Assembly: GCA_050015495.1 (NCBI GenBank) | Contig: JBEKBH010000006.1 | Coordinates: 1-64,000 of the forward strand | Reading direction: 5' to 3' | Source: Palsa-1439 sp050015495 | GTDB lineage: Bacteria > Verrucomicrobiota > Verrucomicrobiia > Palsa-1439 | DNA length: 64,000 bases | Part shown: piece after piece, positions 52,167 to 59,614 of the stretch | How positions within the stretch are numbered: position 1 is the stretch's first letter | Layout: each line of letters starts with the position of its first letter | Program-made: the position numbers and the translations under genes | Notes under the pieces: model-generated | What the model saw: the letters and a program-made list of their open reading frames with translations, nothing else | Told to the model about the DNA's origin: nothing | Databases searched by the model: none

Positions 52167-53341
52167 GTCAACGCACCATCGGCCTCGGGGTGGGGTTGGT
52201 CCTGCTGGCCGCCGCGGCGGGCGTGCGCGCGGGCACGGAGCCGGCGCCGTCGGCACCGATTCCATCGACTCAGGCCGTGGTTCAAGCCGGGTCACCGGCG
52301 ACGACGCTTACGCCCGACCAGGTGGCGCAAGGCCAGTTCAATCTCGGGGTGGAGTTGATGCGCGAACGCAAGTTTGCCGGGGCGGCACAGGCGTTTGAGC
52401 GGGCGACCAACGCGCGCACCAATTTTCCCGAGGCGTACAATAATTGGGGCATCTCGCTCGTGCAACTTGGCAAACAGGCGTTCAACGAGACGCAGCAGTT
52501 GCAGGATTTCCAGGCGGCGGCGGAAAAATTCAGCACGGGCGCCAGTCAGAAACACGACGTGAAGTCCACGTATATCCTCTGGAGCGAAACACTGTTGCTC
52601 ATCGGCGATCTGCCCGTGGACGCGCGGACGCGGTTGGCGTGTTACCAGGGTGCGGCGGAAAAATGCCGCCAGGCGGCGGAACTCGCCCCCAACGATTGGG
52701 ATTCGTACAACAAGTGGGCGGTGATCCTCTCGACGAAACTCCCCGCGTACGCGGTGAATGACCCGGCGCGGTTCGCGCTCTACCAGGAAGCGGCTTCGTT
52801 GTACGCGAAAGCCGCCGAGCGCGCACGGTTCAGCAGCGAAATCGGTCCCGTGTATGCGAATTGGGCGAGCGCCCTGGTTGAGGCAGCGCGCATTTCGTCG
52901 AATCAGGAAGTGAGGGCGGGGCTGTTGCGGGAGTCGCTGGAGAAGTTTGACCGGTCAGCAAAGGTGCAACCGAATGCGGCCGGCACCTACGCCATGTGGG
53001 GGAGCGCGTTGATCGATTTGGGCAAGATGAGCCATCGGCGCAACGATTTTCACGCCGCCGCGGAAAAGCTCGATACGAGCCTGGATCTTCGGCCCGATGA
53101 CGCCGGTGTGCTTTACAATCTCGCCCGGGTGTACGCGTTGCTCGATGAGCCGGTATTGGTGGTGGAGAATCTGAAAAAGTGTTTCGCCGCGGACCCCACG
53201 CAGTCCTATCGACAATCGGCGACGCTGGATGCTGACTTCGCCGGGTTGCGCGGGGACACGGAGTTCGACGAGCTGATGGGACGGACGGCAGCGCACAGTG
53301 TACCGACATACAACCCTCGCCTGAGCGATTCGCCGCAATAA
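52163..53341 (+). CDS. secreted TPR-repeat protein
   Basis: A 392-residue protein: a signal peptide (about 5-23, TIGLGVGLVLLAAAAGVRA), a Pro/Ala-rich linker, then helical TPR-like repeats from about residue 55 (FNLGVELMRERKFAGAAQAFERA, AYNNWGISLVQLG, YILWSETLLLIGD, SYNKWAVILSTK, YANWASALVEAA, YAMWGSALIDLG, LYNLARVYALL). The repeated Y-x-x-W-[AG] motif is distinctive: it lies at the A-helix of each repeat. It starts in the last codon of the M42 gene. Confidence 0.8.
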   Translation: MSQRTIGLGVGLVLLAAAAGVRAGTEPAPSAPIPSTQAVVQAGSPATTLTPDQVAQGQFNLGVELMRERKFAGAAQAFERATNARTNFPEAYNNWGISLVQLGKQAFNETQQLQDFQAAAEKFSTGASQKHDVKSTYILWSETLLLIGDLPVDARTRLACYQGAAEKCRQAAELAPNDWDSYNKWAVILSTKLPAYAVNDPARFALYQEAASLYAKAAERARFSSEIGPVYANWASALVEAARISSNQEVRAGLLRESLEKFDRSAKVQPNAAGTYAMWGSALIDLGKMSHRRNDFHAAAEKLDTSLDLRPDDAGVLYNLARVYALLDEPVLVVENLKKCFAADPTQSYRQSATLDADFAGLRGDTEFDELMGRTAAHSVPTYNPRLSDSPQ

Positions 53342-53354
53342 TGAGGTAAAGCAG

Positions 53355-53404
53355 CGCGCGAGACATAGCCGGTGGCTTTCCCGGCGAAGATTGCGCGTTT
53401 TTTT
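53355..53404 (+). terminator. candidate terminator after the TPR gene
   Basis: An outer stem CGCGC/GCGCG encloses an inner GCCGG/CCGGC hairpin, immediately followed by a run of seven T (53398-53404). It lies just after the TPR stop codon. Confidence 0.5.
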
Positions 53405-53552
53405 CCAGCAACGCGGGCGGTGGGGGATCCTGCGGGGGTGGTTACCACTTAGAACACTCAATATCAGGTAGTTAACATGCCATGGCAGCCGCGGGTCCGC
53501 GAGGTGGTGTTGAGTGGGTTTTGGGGGTAGCGACGGAAATGCCGTCGGGCAC

Positions 53553-53584
53553 TTGACAAAGACGAGGTTCGGCTACAATATATA
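53553..53584 (+). promoter_or_regulatory. promoter of the exopolysaccharide locus
   Basis: A consensus -35 TTGACA (53553-53558) and TACAAT (53574-53579) as -10, with a 15-bp spacer; the overlapping AATATA would give 18 bp. The -10 lies inside a small inverted repeat (GGCTACAATATATAGCC, 53571-53587) that could be an operator. The transcript would carry about 300 nt of leader before the NusG-like gene. Confidence 0.6.
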
Positions 53585-53587
53585 GCC

Positions 53588-53890
53588 CAATGTGTGTGAG
53601 GGTGGGAGTCGTTAAGGCGGCAGAAGAGTTGACACTCAAGGCTGGTGCCTCTTCTCAGAACCAGTAACAATACAGTGGCGTATAACCTCAGGGAAGAAAG
53701 GGAAAAAGATGAGGGGCTGCGACTGGAACGGTACGGCTGTTTCTGCGAGAGTTGGCAAGTTTAGCAGCTAACCGTTCGATTGCGAATTACATCTGGTCCT
53801 TGCGAGGGTCTGGTATTTCTATTTGGCGGATCCCAGTGAGCAAGGCGTGAGTCGTTTTGGTTGAATACAGACGTACTCGGGCGAGAGAGC
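53588..53890 (+). other. long untranslated leader of the exopolysaccharide operon
   Basis: About 300 bases without a credible gene. A 7-bp stem AGAAGAG/CTCTTCT (53622-53655) with a 20-base loop is the clearest structure. Long leaders upstream of RfaH/UpxY-type genes are common and may be where the factor acts. No tidy ops sequence (GGTAGCG) is seen downstream of the promoter; one GGTAGCG occurs upstream at 53526-53532. Confidence 0.4.
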
Positions 53891-54442
53891 ATGCAAACGA
53901 TTATTCCATTTTGGTATTGTGCACGGACCAAACCGAAGCACGACCACATTGCGGCCGCCAACGTGAGGAAAAACCTTGGTTTGGAGGTGTTTCACCCACA
54001 GTTGCGAGTGGAACGGGCGACCAAGCGCGGCGTGGTGCGGGCGATAGAACCTCTGTTCCCTTGCTACATCTTCGTGCGCTGCGTGCTCGAAGAAAGCCTG
54101 GCCGATATTCAGTACACCGCCGGAGTCAGTTCCCTGGTGCGATTTGGGAATGGAATCCCCACGGTGGCCGATTCGGTGGTCGAGGAATTGCAGGAATGTT
54201 TCGAGTCGACCGAGCCGATGACGGTGCAGGATCACCTTTCGCCCGGGTCGGAAGTGGTGATGGCCGATGGCGCTTTTGCGGGCATGAGTGGGGTGGTGCT
54301 GCGGTTGTTGCCGGCGAGACGGCGTGTACAGGTTTTATTGGATTTTTTGGGGCGGCCGACGCCGGTGGAAATTCCTCGCACGTCGATTGCGATCGAGAGG
54401 GATTCCATGGCCGACCGGATACCTTTGTTGGCAGCGTCGTAA
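53891..54442 (+). CDS. NusG/RfaH-like antitermination factor (second), first gene of the EPS locus
   Basis: A 183-residue NusG paralogue. The NGN domain reads FWYCARTKPKHDHIAAANVRKNLGLEVFHPQLRVERATKRGVVRAIEPLFPCYIFVRC, with PLFPCYIF at the standard position. The KOW part (GSEVVMADGAFAGMSGVVLRLLPARRRVQVLL) follows. In Bacteroides UpxY and E. coli RfaH, such factors let RNA polymerase read through long polysaccharide operons. Position as the leading gene after a long leader fits that role. The in-frame upstream ATG is less well supported than 53891, which follows GCGAGAGAG. Confidence 0.88.
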   Translation: MQTIIPFWYCARTKPKHDHIAAANVRKNLGLEVFHPQLRVERATKRGVVRAIEPLFPCYIFVRCVLEESLADIQYTAGVSSLVRFGNGIPTVADSVVEELQECFESTEPMTVQDHLSPGSEVVMADGAFAGMSGVVLRLLPARRRVQVLLDFLGRPTPVEIPRTSIAIERDSMADRIPLLAAS

Positions 54443-54643
54443 ATGGGTTTGAATCGGGTTAGCAAAGCCGCATTTGTTTGGATGGCAGGCACAGAGAGTG
54501 GGACGTGCGGCAGAACATGAACGTCCGGCTTGGCAGATGGGCCGGAGCGAAGCGTGGTAGTTGGCGGGAAAAGTGCGACGCCAACAAGTGCGGAGCCTTG
54601 TCGGAAAAATCAAGGCGCAGGGAACAATAGGGTGAGAGGGTAT

Positions 54644-54805
54644 ATGGGATTGTTATACGGTCTGTGGCAAAGGCTGGGAGCACCCGGGGAACGGGCATAC
54701 GGGTCGCTGCGTTCCGCGGGGCTGGTGCTGGGCGTGTTGAATCTCGGGAGCCGGCAACTTCATGCCGTCCCGGCCGGCCAACGGGTATTTCATTTACAAG
54801 CATGA
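54644..54805 (+). CDS. possible small ORF before the sugar transferase
   Basis: A 53-residue frame, MGLLYGLWQRLGAPGERAYG..., whose TGA overlaps the next ATG (ATGA). A GAGAGGG lies before its start. The composition (Gly, Leu, Arg, Ala) does not point to any family, so it may be a leader peptide or a chance frame. The remaining 54443-54643 spacer has nothing that I recognise. Confidence 0.3.
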   Translation: MGLLYGLWQRLGAPGERAYGSLRSAGLVLGVLNLGSRQLHAVPAGQRVFHLQA

Positions 54806-55638
54806 ATCTCCCCCAAGAACAACCTCCGGTCCGGAGATCGCCGAGCAACGATTCGGCGCGAATGCCCCGCTGGAAGCGGGTCCTGGATATTGTGTGCATC
54901 TTGGTCGCGTCGCCGGTCCTGCTGCCGGTCATGGCGGTGATCTCGGTGCTGATCAAGCTCGGGTCCAAGGGGCCCATTCTGTTTCGCCAGGAGCGGATTG
55001 GCCACCTGGGCCAGCGGTTCACGTGTTTGAAGTTCCGGACGATGGTGACCGACGCGGACACCTCAGTTCACGAAGGGCATTGCGCCCGATTGATCGATTC
55101 CGATCTTCCGATGGTCAAGATGGATTCGCGTGGGGATTCGAGGGTTGTCTTCTGTGGGCGACAACTGCGGGCGACCGGGCTGGATGAATTGCCGCAAGTT
55201 ATCAACGTGCTTCGGGGCGACATGAGCCTGGTGGGGCCGCGTCCCTGCCTGCCGTGCGAGTACGACCGGCACCTCGACTGGCAGAGACAGCGATACAACA
55301 CCCTGCCCGGCCTGACGGGTCTCTGGCAGGTGTCCGGGAAGAACTCGACCACTTTCAATCAAATGATTCGTTTTGATCTGGAATATGATCGAAACAAATC
55401 CCTGTGGTTGGATCTGACGATCATGCTGCGGACCATTCCCGCCGTGATAACCCAGGTCCGGGAAATCCTGTGGAATAGGAACGTCCAGAAGTCATTGGGA
55501 CAGCCCACGCTGGGTATGGGCAACCCACTCAAACCGATCAGCCAACCGATCGCCTTCACTGAATCGGCTTCCGCCGGTACCCCCGTACCGGTCGCGGGAT
55601 CCATCATCGTCCAGGAGGAATCATGGCGAAGCAAATAA
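54802..55638 (+). CDS. undecaprenyl-phosphate sugar-1-phosphate transferase
   Basis: A 278-residue initiating transferase of the small (single-helix) class. It moves a sugar phosphate onto the undecaprenyl carrier at the membrane. Residues about 23-50 (KRVLDIVCILVASPVLLPVMAVISVLI) form the membrane anchor; then come GPILFRQERIGHLGQRFTCLKFRTM, GLDELPQVINVLRGDMSLVGPRP and YNTLPGLTGLWQVSGK. It lacks the multi-helix N-terminal half of WcaJ/WbaP. It overlaps the oxidoreductase gene by 16 bases. Confidence 0.93.
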   Translation: MNLPQEQPPVRRSPSNDSARMPRWKRVLDIVCILVASPVLLPVMAVISVLIKLGSKGPILFRQERIGHLGQRFTCLKFRTMVTDADTSVHEGHCARLIDSDLPMVKMDSRGDSRVVFCGRQLRATGLDELPQVINVLRGDMSLVGPRPCLPCEYDRHLDWQRQRYNTLPGLTGLWQVSGKNSTTFNQMIRFDLEYDRNKSLWLDLTIMLRTIPAVITQVREILWNRNVQKSLGQPTLGMGNPLKPISQPIAFTESASAGTPVPVAGSIIVQEESWRSK

Positions 55639-56849
55639 AAGTTGGTGTTGTCGGGTGTGGATACTGGGGACCAAATTTGGTTCGCAACTTCCGGTCGCTC
55701 TCCGATTGTCGTTTGAAAATGATGTGCGATATCAACACGGAACGGCTGGCGCATGTCCGTTCCTTGTACCCCGACGTGCAGGGGGAAACGGATTACCGGC
55801 ACATGCTTAATGGCGCGGGGCTTGATGCGGTCGTTGTCGCGACCGCGGTGAGCCTGCATTATCCGATGGCCAAAGCGAGCCTGCTGGCCGGCAAGCACAC
55901 GCTCATCGAAAAGCCCATGGCGTGTTCTTCCGTAGAATGCGAGGAATTGATCGATATCGCCAGGAAGAAGGGCCTGATCCTCATGGTGGGCCACACGTTC
56001 CTGTATTCGCCCGCGGTGCGCAAGATCAAGGAGATCATCGACACCGGGGAAGCCGGAGACATCCGCTACATTTGCGCCCGGCGGTTGAACCTGGGCCTCT
56101 TCCAGCGGGACATTAACGTGGCCTGGGATCTGGCGCCACACGACATCGCCATCATCTTGCACCTCTTGCAGGAACAGCCACGGAGCCTCAATTGCCGCGG
56201 CACCGCGCATATCACGCCGGGCATCGAGGACGTCACGGCGATGTGCCTGCACTTTGGCCATGAGCGGTCGGCGATCATTCATAACAGTTGGATTGATCCC
56301 CGGAAAATCCGGGAAATGACGATCGTCGGCAGCAAACGCATGATCGTGTACGATGACGTCGCCCAGCAGGAAAAGATCAAGGTGTTTGACACCCGCGTCG
56401 AGCGCCCGCCGCATTACGACACGTTTGCCGAGTTCCATTACGCCTATCATTACGGCGACATGCACGTCCCGTACATCAAACAGGAAGAGCCGCTCAAGGC
56501 TGAATGCCAGCATTTCGTTGACTGCATCCGGTCAGGCGCCGCGCCGCTCACTAATGGTGAGCGGGGTCTGGAACTCGTCCGGATTTTGGAGGCCGCTTCC
56601 CAATCCATTAAGAGCAACGGCGCGCCAGTCGATCTTACGCACCAACCTGCCGGGGCCGGCGCCAACGGGAACGGGAATGGCCATGGAAACGGTCACAACA
56701 CCAAGCCCGGCACCAACGGCGATGGCAACGGGAACGGTCACAACGGCGACCTCTTGCGGAAGGTCGAGCCGGCTTCCCCCCTGGGTCGCACCAAGAAGAA
56801 ACCCGCGTCAGCCAGGCGGGTCGCAAACCTCCCAGCCAGCTTGCGGTAG
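55623..56849 (+). CDS. Gfo/Idh/MocA oxidoreductase (WlbA-like)
   Basis: A 408-residue NAD(P)-dependent dehydrogenase. GVVGCGYWGPNLVRNF (about 8-23) is the Rossmann dinucleotide loop; LIEKPMACS is the EKP motif; WDLAPHDIAI carries the catalytic His. WlbA oxidises the 3-position of UDP-N-acetylglucosaminuronic acid. The next two genes are a hexapeptide acetyltransferase and a DegT aminotransferase, the WlbA-B-C set. Residues from about 345 on form a tail of about 65 residues, Gly/Asn/His-rich (GNGNGHGNGHN), absent from usual homologues. Confidence 0.88.
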   Translation: MAKQIKVGVVGCGYWGPNLVRNFRSLSDCRLKMMCDINTERLAHVRSLYPDVQGETDYRHMLNGAGLDAVVVATAVSLHYPMAKASLLAGKHTLIEKPMACSSVECEELIDIARKKGLILMVGHTFLYSPAVRKIKEIIDTGEAGDIRYICARRLNLGLFQRDINVAWDLAPHDIAIILHLLQEQPRSLNCRGTAHITPGIEDVTAMCLHFGHERSAIIHNSWIDPRKIREMTIVGSKRMIVYDDVAQQEKIKVFDTRVERPPHYDTFAEFHYAYHYGDMHVPYIKQEEPLKAECQHFVDCIRSGAAPLTNGERGLELVRILEAASQSIKSNGAPVDLTHQPAGAGANGNGNGHGNGHNTKPGTNGDGNGNGHNGDLLRKVEPASPLGRTKKKPASARRVANLPASLR

Positions 56850-56865
56850 GTTTGGCAGACCGTTC

Positions 56866-57384
56866 ATGAGTGGACTACCGCCGTCTGTCCAGTTGATTGC
56901 GCCGGACGTGAAGCTCGGCAAGGGCGTTCGCATTTACGGTTTTGTCAACCTGTATGGGTGCGAGATCGGTGACGATGTAAAGATCGGCTCGTTTGTCGAG
57001 ATTCAAAAAGGCGTGCGCGTCGGGAACCGCTGCAAGATCTCCAGTCACACGTTTGTCTGTGAGGGTGTCACGTTGGAAGAAGAGGTGTTCGTCGGGCACA
57101 ACGTAACGTTCATCAACGACCGGTATCCCCGGGCGACCAACGGGGACGGGACCTTGCAGACGGAAGCGGATTGGGAATGCCTTCCCACCGTGGTGAAACG
57201 GGGCGCCTCCATCGGATCCGGGGCGACCTTGCTCTGTGGGATTACCATCGGGGAACGCGCGGTTGTCGGCGCGGGCAGCGTCGTCACCCGGGATGTGGCG
57301 CCCGGCGCAGTCGTCGCCGGCAATCCGGCACGGATCATGCACTCCAAGGCGAAACGGTTGGCGAATGCGGATACCATTCCTTGA
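56866..57384 (+). CDS. hexapeptide-repeat N-acetyltransferase (WlbB-like)
   Basis: A 172-residue left-handed beta-helix enzyme: VKLGKGVRIYGFVNLYGCEIGDDVKIGSFVEIQKGVRVGNRCKISSHTFVCEGVTLEEEVFVGHNVTFINDRYPRA, then IGSGATLLCGITIGERAVVGAGSVVTRDVAPGAVVAGNPARI. This matches WlbB/WbpD, which N-acetylates the 3-amino group of the sugar nucleotide using acetyl-CoA. The ATG at 56866 begins 16 bp after the oxidoreductase stop; the gene overlaps the aminotransferase by 20 bases. Confidence 0.9.
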   Translation: MSGLPPSVQLIAPDVKLGKGVRIYGFVNLYGCEIGDDVKIGSFVEIQKGVRVGNRCKISSHTFVCEGVTLEEEVFVGHNVTFINDRYPRATNGDGTLQTEADWECLPTVVKRGASIGSGATLLCGITIGERAVVGAGSVVTRDVAPGAVVAGNPARIMHSKAKRLANADTIP

Positions 57385-58498
57385 TTTAGACGCCCATCAC
57401 CACGCTCTCGAGGACGAGATTCTGGCCGCCATTCGGGAGGTGATCGAGAGCAGCGCCTTTGCGGGCGGGCCGTTCGTCGCCAAATTCGAGAAGGATTTCG
57501 CGGCCTACTGTCATACGCGCTTTGCCGCGGGGGTGGGCAGCGGCACCGAGGCGCTGTGGCTCGCCCTGCGGGCCTGCGGGGTTGGCGTCGGCGACGAGGT
57601 GATCACCGTCCCCAATTCGTTCCTGGCGACAGCCGAAGCCATCAGCGTGAGCGGGGCCGCGCCCGTGTTTGTCGACGTTACTCCGCAGACGTACACGATG
57701 GACCCGGAATTGTTGGCAGCGGCCATCACCCCACACACAAAGGCCATCATCCCCGTACATTTGTTTGGCCAGATGACCGACATGGATCCGATCATGGAGA
57801 CGGCGCGTCGGCATAATCTGATGGTGATCGAGGACGCCTGCCAGGCCCATGGCGCGGAATACAAGGGACGGAAAGCGGGCTCCATCGGCCACGCCGGCTG
57901 TTTCAGTTTTTATCCCGGGAAGAATCTCGGAGCCATGGGCGAAGCGGGCGCGGTGGTCACCAACGCCCCATCCATCCACGAGAAAATCCAGCTACTGCGC
58001 GATCACGGCCAACGGGCCAAATATCAGCATTCACACATTGGCTGGAACGCGCGGATGGATGGCATTCAGGGAGCGATCCTGCGGGTGAAATTGAAAGCGT
58101 TGGACCGAAACAACGCGGCCCGCCGGTCCCACGCCCGGCTCTACGAGACCCATTTGGGCAACCGCGGAGACCTGATCACACCCAAGGAAGCGGAATACGG
58201 GACGCATGTGTATCACGTGTACGCGGTGCGAGTCAAAGGCCGGGATCAACTTCAGCGCGCGCTGACCGACCGAGGCATCGCCAGTGGAATTCATTACCCG
58301 ATTCCGATCCACCTTCAGGAAGCTTATGCACATCTGAAGTTGGGACGCGGTTCGTTTCCGGTTGTGGAACAGTGTGCGGAAGAGTTTCTTTCGCTCCCGA
58401 TGTTTCCGGAATTGACGACGGAGCAGATCGAGACTGTCGTGCGGGAGGTCAACTCCCACCTGTCGCTTGCCAAAAGCGCGCATGCGTGTGCTGTCTGA
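57365..58498 (+). CDS. DegT/DnrJ/EryC1 aminotransferase (WlbC-like)
   Basis: A 377-residue PLP enzyme that installs an amino group on the 3-keto sugar nucleotide. The PLP lysine is in SFYPGKNLGAMGEAGAV, with GVGSGTEALWLALRA and EDACQAHGAEYKGRKAG in front and IGWNARMDGIQGAIL behind. With the oxidoreductase and acetyltransferase it would yield UDP-2,3-diacetamido-2,3-dideoxy-D-glucuronic acid, provided the acid precursor is made elsewhere. WlbA, B and C are known to act in that series. Confidence 0.92.
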   Translation: MRIPFLDLDAHHHALEDEILAAIREVIESSAFAGGPFVAKFEKDFAAYCHTRFAAGVGSGTEALWLALRACGVGVGDEVITVPNSFLATAEAISVSGAAPVFVDVTPQTYTMDPELLAAAITPHTKAIIPVHLFGQMTDMDPIMETARRHNLMVIEDACQAHGAEYKGRKAGSIGHAGCFSFYPGKNLGAMGEAGAVVTNAPSIHEKIQLLRDHGQRAKYQHSHIGWNARMDGIQGAILRVKLKALDRNNAARRSHARLYETHLGNRGDLITPKEAEYGTHVYHVYAVRVKGRDQLQRALTDRGIASGIHYPIPIHLQEAYAHLKLGRGSFPVVEQCAEEFLSLPMFPELTTEQIETVVREVNSHLSLAKSAHACAV

Positions 58499-59588
58499 GT
58501 GCGCTGCGGTCGCCCGCGACCCGCATTCACCAGTGGAGACGAGCCCGAACGGCGGTCCTGTGCGGTTGGTAAATCCCCTCGAAGATTCCAGCTGGGATGA
58601 CGGGCTGGTGGGCAGCCCCCATCCATCCTTCTTTCACAGTTCCGCCTGGGCCAGCGTTCTGCACGACGTGTATGGGTACACCCCTGTGTATTTCGTCGTC
58701 CGTGATGCCGGACGCTTCCGGTGCCTGTTACCCATCATGGAGGTTGACAGTTGGCTCACGGGCCGACGCGGGGTATCGCTCCCCTTCACGGACGATTGTG
58801 ACCCCGTATGCACGGATCCCCCAGCGTTCCACGGCCTGTTGGAGGAAGCCATGCGCCACGCCGGGGCGCGGGGCTGGAAATACATGGAATGCCATGGCGG
58901 GAGGGCGCTGTGGCCTGGCGCAACGGCTTCGACCTGTTACTACGGCCACCGACTCGGCCTTGTCGATAACGAGGACGTCCTGTTCGCGAACGTCGATGGC
59001 GCCGTGCGCCGCGCGATCCGGAAGGCTCGTAAGAGCGGGGTCACTGTGGAAATCGCGCAGGATCTCGCGGCGGTCCGCACGTTTTATGGCCTGCACTGCG
59101 AGACACGAAAGAAACACGGCCTTCCACCCCAGCCGTTTCGCTTCTTCCATGGCATCCACCAGCACATCCTGTCCCGTGATCGGGGATTTGTTGTGTTGGC
59201 CCGGCAGGGGCGGATGGCCGTGGCCGGCGCCGTATTCTTCCATATCGCGAACAAGGCGATCTACAAATTTGGCGCGTCCGACGATCGATTCCAGCATTTG
59301 CGGGCCAACAATCTGGTCATGTGGGAAGCGATCCACTGGTATGCCACACACGGGTTTGACGAGTTGGATTTTGGCCGGACCTCGCTGGACAACGAGGGCT
59401 TGCGGAGTTTCAAGCTGGGGTGGGGCACCCAGGAGCGCCGCATCGAATATGCGCGGTACGACCGTCGGCGCGGCGGTTTTGTGACGGTACCAGATGAAGC
59501 GTTCGGCTGGCATAATCGCGTGTTCCGGGCGCTCCCCGGTCCGGTGTCGCGGTGCGTTGGAGCCGGGCTTTACAGACACGTGGCGTAG
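58482..59588 (+). CDS. FemAB/GNAT-like acyltransferase
   Basis: A 368-residue protein with the tandem-GNAT pattern of FemAB relatives: PSFFHSSAWASVLHDVYGY, VRRAIRKARKSGVTVEI, FYGLHCETRKKHGLPPQPFRFF, and later ANNLVMWEAIHWYATHGFDELDFGRTSLDNEGLRSFKLGWG. In exosortase-associated EPS clusters similar proteins are called 'PEP-CTERM/XrtA-associated FemAB'. Substrate is unknown. The ATG at 58482 overlaps the aminotransferase by 17 bases. Confidence 0.8.
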   Translation: MRVLSECAAVARDPHSPVETSPNGGPVRLVNPLEDSSWDDGLVGSPHPSFFHSSAWASVLHDVYGYTPVYFVVRDAGRFRCLLPIMEVDSWLTGRRGVSLPFTDDCDPVCTDPPAFHGLLEEAMRHAGARGWKYMECHGGRALWPGATASTCYYGHRLGLVDNEDVLFANVDGAVRRAIRKARKSGVTVEIAQDLAAVRTFYGLHCETRKKHGLPPQPFRFFHGIHQHILSRDRGFVVLARQGRMAVAGAVFFHIANKAIYKFGASDDRFQHLRANNLVMWEAIHWYATHGFDELDFGRTSLDNEGLRSFKLGWGTQERRIEYARYDRRRGGFVTVPDEAFGWHNRVFRALPGPVSRCVGAGLYRHVA

Positions 59589-59614
59589 GCGTTATGGTGG
59601 GAGAGGTGATGTGA

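Noticed and set aside
53526..53532. GGTAGCG as an ops/JUMPstart site for the RfaH-like factor
   Set aside because: It lies upstream of the likely promoter at 53553, so it would not be in the transcript; the remaining JUMPstart bases are absent.
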